64,000 nucleotides of DNA from an uncultured Prevotellaceae bacterium (GCA_947165505.1 CAMVAT010000014.1:1-64000); one strand, 5' to 3'. Counted from the stretch's first letter, positions 25,063 through 34,976 are shown. Numbers and translations are program-made. Notes: generated by a model not told the origin, from the sequence alone.

Positions 25063-25078
25063 ACCCTCAACCCTAAAC
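25054..25078. repeat. CCCTAAA/CCCTCAA heptamers spanning a stop codon
   Basis: Three to four heptamers of the same type as at 9747-9839 and 21565-21594. The first supplies the TAA stop of the upstream gene, and the array ends just before the ettA ribosome-binding region. Confidence 0.7.
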
Positions 25079-25088
25079 AAAAAGAAAA

Positions 25089-26801
25089 ATGGCAACAGTT
25101 GACGATAAGAAAGTGATATTCTCGATGGTTGGACTGAGCAAGACCATCCAACAGAATCAGAAACAAGTGCTCAAAAACATCTATCTGAGTTTCTTCTATG
25201 GAGCGAAGATAGGCATCATCGGCCTGAATGGCGCCGGCAAATCAACGCTGTTGAAAATCATTGCCGGACTGGACCAGCAATACCAAGGCCATGTGGTGTG
25301 GAGCCCCGGCTACAGCGTGGGCTACCTGCCTCAGGATCCACCCTTGGACGAATCCAAGACCGTGAAGGAAAACGTGATGGAAGGCGTGCAGCACGTGTAT
25401 GACGCCTTGAAGGAATACGATGACATCAACGTGAAGTTCGGACTGCCCGAGTATTACGAGGATGCCGACAAGATGGACAAGCTGATGGCACGCCAAGCCG
25501 AGTTGCAAGACATTATCGACTCGACCGACGCTTGGAACATGGACTCGAAGTTGGAACGTGCCATGGACGCCCTGCGCTGCCCTCCCGGCGACTGGTCTGT
25601 GGAGAACCTGTCGGGCGGTGAGCGCCGCCGTGTGGCACTGTGCCGCCTGCTGTTGCAGAAGCCCGATGTATTATTGCTCGACGAGCCCACCAACCACCTT
25701 GACGCAGAGAGCATCGACTGGCTGGAGCAGCACCTGCAACAATACGAAGGCACCGTAATCGCGGTGACGCACGACCGCTACTTCCTCGACGATGTGGCTG
25801 AGTGGATCTTAGAGTTAGACCGCGGCGAAGGCATCCCATGGAAAGGCAACTACTCATCGTGGCTGGAACAGAAGAGCCAGCGCATGGCTCAGGAAGAGAA
25901 GACCGCCTCGAAGCGCCGCAAGACGCTGGAACGTGAGTTGGAATGGGTGCGCATGGCCCCCAAGGCCCGCCATGCCAAGGGCAAGGCCCGTCTGAACTCA
26001 TACGACAAGATGCTCAACGAAGAGCAGAAGCAGAAAGAAGAGAAACTGGAGATCTTCATCCCCAACGGTCCGCGCCTGGGCAACAAGGTGTTGGAGGCTG
26101 AACACGTGTCGAAGGCCTTCGGCGAGAAAGTGCTCTTCCGCGACCTCAACTTCATGCTCCCCCCCAACGGCATCGTGGGCGTGATAGGCCCCAACGGTGC
26201 GGGCAAGACCACCCTGTTTCGTATGATCATGGGACTGGAGCAGCCCGACAGCGGCACGTTTACCGTAGGTGAGACCGTCAAACTGAGTTACGTGGATCAG
26301 CAGCATAAAGACATCGACCCCGCCAAGACCGTCTATCAAGTGGTGAGCCAAGGCAATGAGACCCTGCGCATGGGCGGCCGCGACGTGAACGTGCGCGCCT
26401 ACCTGTCGCGATTCAACTTCAGTGGTGCCGACCAGGAGAAGAAATGCGGTGTGCTGAGCGGCGGTGAGCGCAACCGCCTGCAACTGGCGCTGGCCCTGAA
26501 GCAAGAAGGCAACGTGCTCCTGCTTGACGAGCCCACCAACGACATCGACGTGAATACCCTGCGGGCCTTGGAGGAAGGTCTGGAGTCGTTTGCCGGCTGT
26601 GCCGTCGTCATCAGTCACGACCGTTGGTTCCTGGACCGCATCTGCACCCATATCCTCGCCTTTGAGAGCACACCCGACGATGAAGCCCAAAGCCAAGTGT
26701 TTTATTTCGAGGGCAGCTATACCGAATACGAAGCCAACAAAGCCATGCGACTGGGCATAGAAGAGCCCAAACGGGTGAAATACAGGAAATTTGAGGTTTG
26801 A
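25089..26801 (+). CDS. ettA: Energy-dependent translational throttle protein EttA (ABC-F)
   Basis: A 570-residue ABC-F ATPase that binds the ribosomal E site and gates the first elongation steps according to ATP/ADP ratio. The first Walker A is GLNGAGKST (45-53) and the first signature is ENLSGGERRRVAL. A linker rich in basic residues (about 260-315, SKRRKTLERELEW) is followed by a second Walker A, GPNGAGKTT, and the signature LSGGERNRLQLAL. Walker B segments are LLLDEPTNHLD and LLLDEPTNDID. The N-terminal pattern and arm region fit EttA rather than Uup or YheS. The last codons lie in a TTTGAGG repeat that continues past the stop. Confidence 0.95.
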   Translation: MATVDDKKVIFSMVGLSKTIQQNQKQVLKNIYLSFFYGAKIGIIGLNGAGKSTLLKIIAGLDQQYQGHVVWSPGYSVGYLPQDPPLDESKTVKENVMEGVQHVYDALKEYDDINVKFGLPEYYEDADKMDKLMARQAELQDIIDSTDAWNMDSKLERAMDALRCPPGDWSVENLSGGERRRVALCRLLLQKPDVLLLDEPTNHLDAESIDWLEQHLQQYEGTVIAVTHDRYFLDDVAEWILELDRGEGIPWKGNYSSWLEQKSQRMAQEEKTASKRRKTLERELEWVRMAPKARHAKGKARLNSYDKMLNEEQKQKEEKLEIFIPNGPRLGNKVLEAEHVSKAFGEKVLFRDLNFMLPPNGIVGVIGPNGAGKTTLFRMIMGLEQPDSGTFTVGETVKLSYVDQQHKDIDPAKTVYQVVSQGNETLRMGGRDVNVRAYLSRFNFSGADQEKKCGVLSGGERNRLQLALALKQEGNVLLLDEPTNDIDVNTLRALEEGLESFAGCAVVISHDRWFLDRICTHILAFESTPDDEAQSQVFYFEGSYTEYEANKAMRLGIEEPKRVKYRKFEV

Positions 26802-26827
26802 GGTTTAAGATTTGAGGTTTGAGATTT
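26790..26827. repeat. TTTGAGG heptamers spanning the ettA stop
   Basis: About five heptamers (TTTGAGG, with TTTAAGA and TTTGAGA variants). The TGA stop of ettA is part of the repeat. The remainder of the spacer to 26957 holds a promoter -7 element and no gene. Confidence 0.7.
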
Positions 26828-26922
26828 GAAAGAATGGTCGTGTATAAAGCCTAAAAGAGGCGGGAGTCATGTATATGACAGAAAAATAGAAAATATTTAA
26901 CTGAAAAGTCGTTTTTTTGTAT

Positions 26923-26930
26923 TAACTTTG
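26923..26930 (+). promoter_or_regulatory. -7 element for the phoH operon
   Basis: TAACTTTG on the plus strand, about 28 nt before a short upstream ORF and about 100 nt before the phoH start. A TTTG at the standard -33 distance is not seen. Confidence 0.55.
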
Positions 26931-26957
26931 CACCGCCTAATCAATGGGCTGGCCGGG

Positions 26958-27032
26958 ATGCAGTTTTTCCGTGAAGACCGACGGCCGCACACCCGAATCA
27001 TAAAAGAAGAAGAAATAGGACAAGAGCTTTGA
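26958..27032 (+). CDS. 24-codon upstream ORF overlapping the phoH start
   Basis: An ATG at 26958 opens 24 codons (MQFFREDRRPHTRIIKEEEI then GQEL) ending in TGA at 27030-27032. The TGA overlaps the TTG start of phoH (27029-27031) in another frame, so ribosomes ending here could restart on phoH. The ATG is preceded by a GGCCGGG run, and the whole ORF lies after the -7 element, so it would be transcribed. It has no recognised homology and may be chance. If real it is a leader peptide for coupling or control. Confidence 0.35.
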   Translation: MQFFREDRRPHTRIIKEEEIGQEL

Positions 27033-27991
27033 TAGAGAAACATATTGTGCTGGAAGACATTGACCCCGTAACACTTTACGGGGCCAACAACATACATTTA
27101 CAACTCATCAAGTCGTTGTTTCCCAAGTTGCGCATCGCAGCGCGTGGCAACGTGCTCCGCGTGCTCGGCGACGAAGAGGAGATGGACGTATTTGAGGGTC
27201 ATGTCTATCGTCTGCGCGACCATGTGCTGAAATACAACAGCATCAGCGCCGAGGATATCGTTGACCTGATCAAGACCCAAAAGGCCAAGGCCGACTCGGT
27301 GAAGGGCGTGGTCGTCTATAACCTGTCGGGGCGAGCCATCAAAGGCCGCAGCGAGAACCAGCAGCGTATGATAGACGCCTTTGAGACCAACGACATGATT
27401 TTCGCCACCGGACCTGCCGGCACGGGCAAGACCTACCTGAGCATCGCCCTGGCTGTGAAGTCTTTGAAGGAAAAGGCCGCCAAGAAGATCATCCTCTGCC
27501 GTCCTGCCGTGGAAGCCGGCGAGAAGTTGGGTTTTCTGCCAGGCGACATGAAAGACAAGATAGACCCCTATCTGCAGCCCCTGTATGATGCGCTGGAAGA
27601 CATGATACCCGCGGTGAAGTTGCAAGACATGATGGAGAAGCACATCATCCAGATAGCCCCTCTGGCCTTCATGCGTGGCCGGACGCTGAGCGACGCGGTA
27701 GTGATACTGGACGAAGCACAGAACACCACCCCGGCCCAGATACGCATGTTTCTGACACGCATGGGCTGGAACACGAAGATGCTCATCACCGGCGACCTGA
27801 CCCAGATAGACTTGGGCCGCGGACAGATCAGCGGTTTGCGCGAAGCCGTCAACACCCTGTCGGGCATCGAAGGCATCGCCCATATCGAGTTGGACCAGAA
27901 AGACATTGTACGCCATAAATTAGTGACCCGCATCGTGCATGCGTATGAAGAAGCAGACAAACGACACAACGAAATATCCACAAGACAATGA
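27029..27991 (+). CDS. phoH: PhoH-family ATPase
   Basis: A 320-residue PhoH-like P-loop ATPase (YbeZ type), a predicted RNA-associated ATPase linked in other bacteria to YbeY and ribosome or RNA handling. Walker A is GPAGTGKTY (around 130-138). Further motifs are [34 protein letters not shown] split across the core, then ILDEAQNTT (Walker B) and [10 protein letters not shown]. The start is a TTG; the following residues [12 protein letters not shown] match the usual N-terminus of Bacteroidota PhoH proteins, so the unusual codon is probably genuine. It overlaps purC by ATGA. Cytoplasmic. Confidence 0.92.
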   Translation: MIEKHIVLEDIDPVTLYGANNIHLQLIKSLFPKLRIAARGNVLRVLGDEEEMDVFEGHVYRLRDHVLKYNSISAEDIVDLIKTQKAKADSVKGVVVYNLSGRAIKGRSENQQRMIDAFETNDMIFATGPAGTGKTYLSIALAVKSLKEKAAKKIILCRPAVEAGEKLGFLPGDMKDKIDPYLQPLYDALEDMIPAVKLQDMMEKHIIQIAPLAFMRGRTLSDAVVILDEAQNTTPAQIRMFLTRMGWNTKMLITGDLTQIDLGRGQISGLREAVNTLSGIEGIAHIELDQKDIVRHKLVTRIVHAYEEADKRHNEISTRQ

Positions 27992-28938
27992 AAGCATTAA
28001 CGAGAACAGACTTTCTCTTTGAAGGTCAGAAGAGTGTATATCATGGTAAGGTACGTGACGTGTACGACATCGACGACGACCTCTTGGTGATGGTAGCCAC
28101 CGACCGTATCTCCGCCTTTGACGTCATCCTGCCCAAAGGCATCCCGTATAAAGGACAGGTGCTCAATCAGATAGCCGCCCAGTTTTTGGACAGCACGTCG
28201 GACATCTGCCCCAACTGGAAGTTGGCCACCCCCGACCCGATGGTGACCGTAGGTTTGAAATGCGAGGGCTTCCGTGTGGAGATGATTATCCGCTCGATAC
28301 TGACAGGATCGGCCTGGCGTGCCTATCAAGAGGGGTGCCGCGAGTTGTGCGGTGTGCCGCTCCCCGAGGGCATGCGCGAGAACGAGCGTTTCCCGGAGCC
28401 CATCATCACGCCGACGACCAAAGCCGACGAGGGTCACGACATGAATATCTCGCGCGAAGAGATTATCGCCCAAGGTCTGGTGAGCGCCGACGACTATGCC
28501 GTGATGGAAGACTACACCCGCAAATTGTTTGCCCGCGGACAGGAGATTGCCGCCCGCCACGGCCTGATACTCGTTGACACGAAATATGAATTCGGCAAAC
28601 GCGACGGCAAGGTCTATCTCATCGACGAGATACACACGCCCGACAGCAGCCGTTATTTCTACGCCGACGGCTACGAAGAGAATCTGGCAGCCGGCAAGCC
28701 CCAGCGTCAGCTGTCAAAGGAGTTTGTGCGTCAATGGCTCATCGAGCACAACTTCATGAACGAGCCCGGACAGACGATGCCCGAGATCACCGACGAGTAT
28801 GCCGAGAGTGTGAGCGAGCGCTACATCGAGTTGTATGAGCATATCACCGGCGAGAAGTTCTTGAAAGCAGACACCGGTGCCGACATCGCTGCCCGCATAG
28901 AGAAAAACGTGAGCGAATACCTGAAGACCCGAGCATAA
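27988..28938 (+). CDS. purC: SAICAR synthase PurC
   Basis: A 316-residue phosphoribosylaminoimidazole-succinocarboxamide synthase, which joins aspartate to CAIR using ATP in de novo purine synthesis. [26 protein letters not shown] is spread over the first 45 residues and is the family start. [24 protein letters not shown] and [32 protein letters not shown] segments follow. Length fits the longer SAICAR synthase branch. The start overlaps the phoH stop by four bases, and the menG start follows after 4 nt. Confidence 0.96.
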   Translation: MKALTRTDFLFEGQKSVYHGKVRDVYDIDDDLLVMVATDRISAFDVILPKGIPYKGQVLNQIAAQFLDSTSDICPNWKLATPDPMVTVGLKCEGFRVEMIIRSILTGSAWRAYQEGCRELCGVPLPEGMRENERFPEPIITPTTKADEGHDMNISREEIIAQGLVSADDYAVMEDYTRKLFARGQEIAARHGLILVDTKYEFGKRDGKVYLIDEIHTPDSSRYFYADGYEENLAAGKPQRQLSKEFVRQWLIEHNFMNEPGQTMPEITDEYAESVSERYIELYEHITGEKFLKADTGADIAARIEKNVSEYLKTRA

Positions 28939-28942
28939 GGAG

Positions 28943-29677
28943 ATGTACCAGCAGGAGGAGATCAAGCCTTATCATGCCGATGGCGACAAGGGAGAGCAGG
29001 TAGAGCAGATGTTCGACCACATCGCCCCGACATACGACAAATTGAACCACCGCCTGTCGTGGAACATCGACAAAGGGTGGCGCAAGAAAGCCGTACGTCA
29101 GTTGCAGCCCTACCAGCCCAAACGTCTGCTCGACATCGCCACCGGCACGGGCGACTTCGCCCTTCAGCTGGCTCAGACGCTGCACCCCGAAGAGATCGTG
29201 GGAGCCGACATCTCAGAGGGCATGATGGAAGTAGGCAGGCAGAAAGTGCGGGCGGCGGGACTCGACGGCATCATCCGTTTTGCCAAGGAAGACTGTCTGC
29301 ACCTGTCGTTCGCCGACAACCATTTCGACGCCGTGACCGCCGCCTTCGGCATACGCAATTTTGCCGACTTAGAGCAAGGTCTTCGCGAGATGTGCCGTGT
29401 GCTCCGCCCCGGCGGACATCTGTCTATCGTAGAACTGACCACCCCGGTACGTTTTCCGATGAAACAGCTGTTTAAGATATACTCACACACGGTGCTCCCC
29501 CTCTATGGGAAATTAGTGTCGAAAGACCCCATCGCCTACCGTTACCTGACCGCCACGATCGAAGCCTTCCCCCAAGGTGAGAGGATGACCGAGATACTGA
29601 AGCGCACAGGATTCTCCGAAGCCAGTTTCCGCCGTTTAACATTCGGCATCTGCACCATGTATTTTGCAACCAAATAA
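28943..29677 (+). CDS. menG: Demethylmenaquinone methyltransferase
   Basis: A 244-residue SAM-dependent methyltransferase of the UbiE/MenG family, making the last step to menaquinone, the quinone normally used by Bacteroidota. Family landmarks: [21 protein letters not shown], motif [44 protein letters not shown] and the C-terminal [17 protein letters not shown]. Full length. It sits in the plus-strand gene train, four bases after purC, and overlaps the upstream extension of the aroE reading frame. Confidence 0.95.
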   Translation: MYQQEEIKPYHADGDKGEQVEQMFDHIAPTYDKLNHRLSWNIDKGWRKKAVRQLQPYQPKRLLDIATGTGDFALQLAQTLHPEEIVGADISEGMMEVGRQKVRAAGLDGIIRFAKEDCLHLSFADNHFDAVTAAFGIRNFADLEQGLREMCRVLRPGGHLSIVELTTPVRFPMKQLFKIYSHTVLPLYGKLVSKDPIAYRYLTATIEAFPQGERMTEILKRTGFSEASFRRLTFGICTMYFATK

Positions 29678-29693
29678 CCCCCTATTCACCACA

Positions 29694-30434
29694 ATGGACA
29701 AATACGGACTGATAGGCTACCCCTTAGAACATTCGTTCAGCATCGGGTATTTCAACGAGAAATTTCAGAGTGAGAACATCGACGCCGTCTATGAGAATTT
29801 CGAGATCGCGTCGATCGAGGATTTGCAAGAAGTACTTGCCACCAATCCCGAGTTGCGTGGTTTAAATGTGACCATCCCATATAAAGAGAAAGTGATGAGC
29901 TACTTGGACCACATCACCCCTGAAGCCCGTGCCATCGGAGCCGTGAATGTGATACAAGTGCAGCACAAGGGCAGCAAGATATTCCTCAAGGGCTTCAACA
30001 GCGACGTGATAGGTTTCACCCGCAGCATCGAGCCTATGTTGGAGCGTTTTCACAAGAAGGCACTGGTTTTGGGAACGGGTGGCGCCGCCAAGGCCGTGCA
30101 TTTCGCGTTGAAGGCCCTGGGCCTTGAGGCGGTGTATGTGAGCCGTTATGAGCGTCCGGGCACCATCCAGTACGAGAGGATCACCCCCGATGTGATACAT
30201 GAATACAACGTGATCGTGAACTGCACCCCTCTGGGCATGTACCCTCACGTATCAGACTGTCCGCCACTGCCCTACGAAGCCATGGACAGCCACAACCTGC
30301 TGTACGACTTGATATACAATCCCGACCAGACGCTATTCATGCAGAAAGGCGCTGCCCGGGGGGCCACCGTGAAAAACGGCCTCGAAATGCTACTGTTGCA
30401 GGCCTTTGCGAGTTGGGAGTTTTGGAATAGTTGA
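29694..30434 (+). CDS. aroE: Shikimate dehydrogenase AroE
   Basis: A 246-residue NADP-dependent shikimate dehydrogenase (chorismate pathway). It begins MDKYGLIGYPLEHSFS; the catalytic Lys64 lies in NVTIPYKEKV, the nucleotide loop is GTGGAAKAVHFAL, and NCTPLGMYP and the C-terminal NGLEMLLLQAFASWEFW fit the family. I use the ATG at 29694, since the earlier in-frame start at 29664 would overlap menG and add ten unconserved residues. The length is short but normal for Bacteroidota AroE. It is followed by an 11-nt repeat array. Confidence 0.94.
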   Translation: MDKYGLIGYPLEHSFSIGYFNEKFQSENIDAVYENFEIASIEDLQEVLATNPELRGLNVTIPYKEKVMSYLDHITPEARAIGAVNVIQVQHKGSKIFLKGFNSDVIGFTRSIEPMLERFHKKALVLGTGGAAKAVHFALKALGLEAVYVSRYERPGTIQYERITPDVIHEYNVIVNCTPLGMYPHVSDCPPLPYEAMDSHNLLYDLIYNPDQTLFMQKGAARGATVKNGLEMLLLQAFASWEFWNS

Positions 30435-30436
30435 AA

Positions 30437-30472
30437 GGGGAGTTAAAGGGAAGTTAAAGGGAAGTTAAAGGA
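30437..30472. repeat. GGAAGTTAAAG 11-mer tandem repeat
   Basis: Three near-identical 11-nt units directly after the aroE stop. The remaining spacer to purM has no other visible feature. Confidence 0.75.
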
Positions 30473-30547
30473 CAATAGTTCTGAGATGGGAGGATATAGG
30501 GGGAAGGAGATGTATCATTTATCATTTAGCGATTATCGAAGAAAATC

Positions 30548-31717
30548 ATGGACTCATCAAACCGTTATATGATGCGCGGTGTGTCGGCCGCGAAGGAAGA
30601 TGTGCACAACGCCATCAAGCATATCGACAAGGGTATTTTTCCCCAGGCATTTTGCAAGATCATACCCGATATCCTGGGCGGCGACCCCGACTACTGTAAT
30701 ATCATGCACGCCGACGGAGCCGGCACGAAATCATCGCTGGCCTACATGTACTGGAAAGAGACAGGCGACCTGAGCGTGTGGAAAGGCATCGCACAGGATG
30801 CGATAGTGATGAACACCGACGACCTGCTGTGCGTAGGTGCCACCGACAACATCCTCGTATCGAGCACCATCGGCCGCAACAAGATGCTGATACCGGGCGA
30901 GGTCATCTCCGCCATCATCAACGGCACGGATGAGTTGCTGGCCCAGATGCGCGAGATGGGCGTGGGCATCTACCCCACTGGCGGCGAGACCGCCGATGTG
31001 GGCGATTTGGTCAGGACCATCATCGTTGACTCGACCGTGACGTGCAGGATGCGCCGCGACCAGGTGATAGACAATGCCCACATCCGCCCCGGCGATGTGA
31101 TCGTGGGTCTGTCGTCGTGCGGTCAGGCCACCTACGAAGAGCGTTACAACGGCGGCATGGGCAGCAACGGCCTCACGAGTGCCCGTCATGATGTGTTCAG
31201 CAAATACCTGGCCGAGAAATATCCCGAGAGCTACGACCACCAGGTGCCCGACGAGTTGGTATATAGCGGCAAGAAGACATTGACCGAGAGCATCGAGGGA
31301 TTGGGCATAGACGCCGGACAGTTGGTACTCTCGCCCACCCGCACCTACGCCCCCGTGATCAAAGAGATGCTCGACCAATACCGCAGTGACATCCACGGGA
31401 TGGTGCATTGCACGGGAGGGGCCCAGACGAAAGTGCTTCACTTCGTAGGCGACAACTGCCGGGTGGTGAAAGACAATATGTTTGAGGTGCCGCCCTTGTT
31501 CCGCCTCATTCAGTCAGAGAGCGGTACTGAATGGAAAGAGATGTACAAGGTCTTTAACATGGGCCATCGCATGGAGTTGTATGTGGATGCCTCGCTGGCC
31601 GACCGTCTGATAGCCATCAGCGAGAAATATCACATCGCCGCCCAAGTGATAGGTCATGTGGAAGAAGGCAAGAAGTCGCTGACCATCAAGAGCGAGTTCG
31701 GCGAGTTTGAGTATTAG
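30548..31717 (+). CDS. purM: Phosphoribosylformylglycinamidine cyclo-ligase (AIR synthase)
   Basis: A 389-residue PurM, which closes the imidazole ring of AIR with ATP. It is the longer Bacteroidota form (E. coli PurM is about 345). Visible motifs: HADGAGTKSSLAYMYWKETGD, DLLCVGATDNILVSSTIGRN, MGVGIYPTGGETADVGDLV, GDVIVGLSSCGQATYEERYNGG and GMVHCTGGAQTKVLHF. Several of these are the ATP-grasp-like signature of the AIR synthase superfamily. Starts at ATG 30548. It precedes prfA closely. Confidence 0.94.
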   Translation: MDSSNRYMMRGVSAAKEDVHNAIKHIDKGIFPQAFCKIIPDILGGDPDYCNIMHADGAGTKSSLAYMYWKETGDLSVWKGIAQDAIVMNTDDLLCVGATDNILVSSTIGRNKMLIPGEVISAIINGTDELLAQMREMGVGIYPTGGETADVGDLVRTIIVDSTVTCRMRRDQVIDNAHIRPGDVIVGLSSCGQATYEERYNGGMGSNGLTSARHDVFSKYLAEKYPESYDHQVPDELVYSGKKTLTESIEGLGIDAGQLVLSPTRTYAPVIKEMLDQYRSDIHGMVHCTGGAQTKVLHFVGDNCRVVKDNMFEVPPLFRLIQSESGTEWKEMYKVFNMGHRMELYVDASLADRLIAISEKYHIAAQVIGHVEEGKKSLTIKSEFGEFEY

Positions 31718-31730
31718 TATAAAAAGAAAT

Positions 31731-32843
31731 ATGATAGAAAACAACAGCATATTAGAGAAATTAGACGGGTTGGAGTCTCGTTTTGAAGAGGTATCGACCC
31801 TTATTACAGACCCCGACGTGATCAGTGACCAGGAGCGGTATGTGAAACTGACCCGTGAATACAAGGAGTTGGGAGGCATCATGGAGGCCCGCAAGCGCTA
31901 TATCGCCTGTCTGACCACCATCCAAGAGGCGAAAGACATCATCGCCAATGAGAGCGACCCCGACATGCGAGAGATGGCGCGCGAGGAATTGACCGCCAAC
32001 GAGGCGCTGCAACCTCAGATAGAGGAAGAGATCAAACTCGCTTTGGTGCCCAAAGACCCTGAGGATGCCAAGAACGTGCAGATGGAGATACGCGCCGGTA
32101 CGGGAGGCGACGAGGCCGCCCTGTTTGCCGGCGACCTGTTTGCCATGTATAAGAAATTCTGCGACAGCAAGGGTTGGACCATCTCTGTGACGAGCACGAG
32201 CGAGGGTGCTGTAGGCGGTTATAAGGAGATAGACTTTGCCGTGAGTGGCGACAATGTGTATGGCACCTTGAAATATGAGTCGGGCGTGCACCGCGTGCAG
32301 CGTGTGCCAGCCACCGAGACCCAGGGCCGCATGCACACCTCGGCAGCCACCGTGGCCGTGTTGCCCGAAGCCGACAAGTTTGAAGTGAACATCAACGAGG
32401 GCGACATCAAATGGGACACCTTCCGCAGCAGCGGCGCCGGCGGTCAGAATGTGAACAAAGTGGAATCGGGTGTCCGTCTTCGTTACCCGTGGAAGAACCC
32501 CAACACCGGCGAGGTGGAAGAGATACTCATCGAGTGTACCGAGACGCGCGACCAGCCCAAGAACAAAGAGCGTGCCCTGTCGCGCCTGCGCACATTCATC
32601 TACGACCGTGAGCATCAGAAATACATGGACGACATAGCCAGCCGCCGCAAGACACTGGTGAGCACAGGCGACCGTTCGGCCAAGATACGCACTTACAACT
32701 TCCCCCAAGGCCGTGTCACCGACCATCGCATCGGTTATACGACGCACGACCTGCAAGGTTTTCTGGGCGGCGACATCCAAGCGATGATAGACGCGCTGAC
32801 CGTGGCCGAGAATGCGGAGCGGATGAAGGAGAGTGAGTTGTAG
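31731..32843 (+). CDS. prfA: Peptide chain release factor 1
   Basis: A 370-residue class I release factor. The codon-reading motif is PAT (193-195), which specifies RF1 (UAA/UAG), and the GGQ peptidyl-hydrolysis motif is at 237-239 in SSGAGGQNVNKVE. The ATG at 31731 starts MIENNSILEKLDGL, typical of RF1; an earlier in-frame start would run into purM. The stop TAG is followed within a few bases by a 14-nt tandem repeat. Confidence 0.97.
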   Translation: MIENNSILEKLDGLESRFEEVSTLITDPDVISDQERYVKLTREYKELGGIMEARKRYIACLTTIQEAKDIIANESDPDMREMAREELTANEALQPQIEEEIKLALVPKDPEDAKNVQMEIRAGTGGDEAALFAGDLFAMYKKFCDSKGWTISVTSTSEGAVGGYKEIDFAVSGDNVYGTLKYESGVHRVQRVPATETQGRMHTSAATVAVLPEADKFEVNINEGDIKWDTFRSSGAGGQNVNKVESGVRLRYPWKNPNTGEVEEILIECTETRDQPKNKERALSRLRTFIYDREHQKYMDDIASRRKTLVSTGDRSAKIRTYNFPQGRVTDHRIGYTTHDLQGFLGGDIQAMIDALTVAENAERMKESEL

Positions 32844-32847
32844 AATG

Positions 32848-32890
32848 TTGAATTCTGAATTGTGAATTCTGAATTGTGAATTCTGAATTG
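32848..32890. repeat. TGAATTCTGAATTG 14-mer tandem repeat
   Basis: Three units of a 14-nt repeat, itself two related 7-mers (GAATTCT, GAATTGT), between prfA and pyrF. Confidence 0.8.
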
Positions 32891-32919
32891 AGGTGGAAGA
32901 TTTGAAATACAATTAGGTT

Positions 32920-33747
32920 ATGACAAGAGAAGAATTGATCAACGAGATATTCTCGAAAAAGAGTTTTTTGTGTGTGGGACTGGATACAGACGTGAAGAAA
33001 ATCCCTCCCCATCTGTCAGGCGACGAAGACCCTGTGTATGCGTTCAACCGACAGATTATCGACGCCACCGCCCCTTATTGTGTGGCCTACAAGCCCAACT
33101 TGGCTTTTTATGAGAGCGGCGGTGTGAAGGGGATGTTGTCGTTTGAGAAAACCATCCAGTACCTGAAGACGAACTATCCGCGTCATTTCATCATCGCCGA
33201 TGCCAAGCGCGGCGACATTGGCAACACCTCGACCCTCTATGCACGCACGTTCTTTGAGGAGTATGACGTTGACTCGCTGACCGTAGCCCCCTACATGGGT
33301 GAAGACAGCGTGAAGCCCTTCTTGTCCTATCCCGGCAAATGGGTCATCCTGCTGGCCTTGACCAGCAATCAGGGCTCTTTCGATTTCCAGTTGACCGAGA
33401 GCCGCGACGGCGAGCGATTGTTTGAGAAAGTGCTCCGCGTGTCGCAGCAGTGGGGCGATGCCGACCAGATGATGTATGTTGTGGGTGCCACGCGTGGCGA
33501 GAAGTTTCAAGACATCCGCCGCATAGCGCCGCATCATTTCCTTTTAGTGCCCGGTGTGGGAGCGCAAGGCGGCAGTCTGCAAGACGTATGCCGCTATGGC
33601 ATGACCCGCGACTGCGGTTTGTTGGTCAACTCCTCGCGCGGCATCATCTACGCCAGCAGTGGAGAAGACTTTGCCGAGCGTGCAGGCGAGAAGGCACACG
33701 AGTTGCAGGAGCAGATGCGGGCAGAGTTGGAAAGCATCACGAGATAA
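32920..33747 (+). CDS. pyrF: Orotidine 5'-phosphate decarboxylase
   Basis: A 275-residue OMP decarboxylase, last step to UMP. The catalytic Lys/Asp motif is in [24 protein letters not shown] near the start and the phosphate-binding end [12 protein letters not shown] then [10 protein letters not shown] fit the family. The length matches the type-2 branch used by Bacteroidota. It ends 8 nt before the HD-domain gene. Confidence 0.95.
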   Translation: MTREELINEIFSKKSFLCVGLDTDVKKIPPHLSGDEDPVYAFNRQIIDATAPYCVAYKPNLAFYESGGVKGMLSFEKTIQYLKTNYPRHFIIADAKRGDIGNTSTLYARTFFEEYDVDSLTVAPYMGEDSVKPFLSYPGKWVILLALTSNQGSFDFQLTESRDGERLFEKVLRVSQQWGDADQMMYVVGATRGEKFQDIRRIAPHHFLLVPGVGAQGGSLQDVCRYGMTRDCGLLVNSSRGIIYASSGEDFAERAGEKAHELQEQMRAELESITR

Positions 33748-33755
33748 GGCCGGGC

Positions 33756-34976
33756 ATGGTAGATAGCAAGATCATCAACGACCCCGTATTTGGTTTCCTC
33801 AAGATACCAAGAGGCATGCTGCTCGACATCGTGAAGCATCCTCTCATGCAACGCCTGTCGCGTATCAAACAGCTGGGTTTGGCCTCTTTCGTCTATCCCG
33901 GCGCACAGCACACACGCTTCCAGCACTCCATCGGTGCGCTCCATCTGATGAGCGAGGCCATCGTATCGCTTTCGCAGAAAGGCATCTTCATCTTCGACAG
34001 CGAGGCAGAAGCCGTGCAGGCAGCCATTCTGATGCACGACATCGGCCATGGTCCCTTCTCGCATGTATTGGAGAACACGCTGATTCAAGGCATCTCGCAT
34101 GAAGAGATATCGCTGTTGATGATGGAGCAGATCAACGGCGGCATGAACGGGGCGCTGAATCTGGCTTTGATCATTTTCAAAGACCGTTACCCCAAACGTT
34201 TCCTGCATCAGCTCATCAGCAGCCAGTTGGACATGGACCGTCTGGACTATCTGCGCCGCGACAGTTTCTTCACGGGCGTGACCGAAGGCAATATCGGCAG
34301 CGCACGCATCATCAAGATGCTGAATGTGGTAGATGACCAGTTGGTGGTGGACCAGAAAGGCATCTATTCGATTGAGAATTACCTGACCTCACGCCGGCTG
34401 ATGTATTGGCAGGTGTATCTGCACAAGACGACCGTAGCCTGTGAGAAAGTGCTCGTCAATACACTGAAGCGAGCCAAATACCTGGCCCATCAGGGCGTGG
34501 AACTGTTTGCCCCTCCTGCCCTCCGCTATTTTCTGTATAACGATGTCGATAAGGCATGGTTTCTGGAGCATGAGGAAGCCCTCGGCATCTATAGCCGTCT
34601 GGACGACAATGACATCTGGAGCGCGGTGAAAGAGTGGACCGACAGCGAAGACCGCATCCTGTCGATCTTGTCGAAGAATCTGGTCAACCGCATCCCCTTC
34701 CGCGTAGAAGTCAGCGACGAGCCCCACCCTGCCGATCATATCGACACCGTGCGCCGGCGTATTATGGAAGCCACGGGGGTGAGCGAGTCGGAGAGTGAGT
34801 ATCTGATGAGCCTGAACACCATCCAGAAAGACATGTACGACGTGAACGACGACCATATCAGCATCTTATACAAAGACGGCACCATCAAGGATATCACCGA
34901 AGCATCGGAGATACTGAATGTGGCCCTGCTGTCGAAAAAGGTGCGCAAGTATTTCCTGTGCTATCAACGGGTATGA
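33756..34976 (+). CDS. HD-domain phosphohydrolase (dGTPase-like/SAMHD1-like)
   Basis: A 406-residue protein of the HD superfamily with the layout of SAMHD1-like/dGTPase-like phosphohydrolases. Metal-binding residues are visible in HTRFQHSIGALHL (His52, His57) and ILMHDIGHGPFSHVLE (His94-Asp95). A later QLDMDRLDYLRRDSFFTG segment supplies the last Asp and the signature of this group. The ATG at 33756 is chosen; the longer in-frame ORF to its left overlaps pyrF in another frame. Likely a nucleotide triphosphohydrolase or regulatory nucleotidase; substrate not determinable here. Confidence 0.85.
   Translation: MVDSKIINDPVFGFLKIPRGMLLDIVKHPLMQRLSRIKQLGLASFVYPGAQHTRFQHSIGALHLMSEAIVSLSQKGIFIFDSEAEAVQAAILMHDIGHGPFSHVLENTLIQGISHEEISLLMMEQINGGMNGALNLALIIFKDRYPKRFLHQLISSQLDMDRLDYLRRDSFFTGVTEGNIGSARIIKMLNVVDDQLVVDQKGIYSIENYLTSRRLMYWQVYLHKTTVACEKVLVNTLKRAKYLAHQGVELFAPPALRYFLYNDVDKAWFLEHEEALGIYSRLDDNDIWSAVKEWTDSEDRILSILSKNLVNRIPFRVEVSDEPHPADHIDTVRRRIMEATGVSESESEYLMSLNTIQKDMYDVNDDHISILYKDGTIKDITEASEILNVALLSKKVRKYFLCYQRV

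Noticed and set aside
31761..32912. 383-codon minus-strand open frame
   Set aside because: Antisense to prfA, which has intact PAT and GGQ motifs.
33450..33755. Upstream extension of the HD-domain gene
   Set aside because: It overlaps pyrF in another frame and lacks family similarity; the ATG at 33756 starts the conserved protein.
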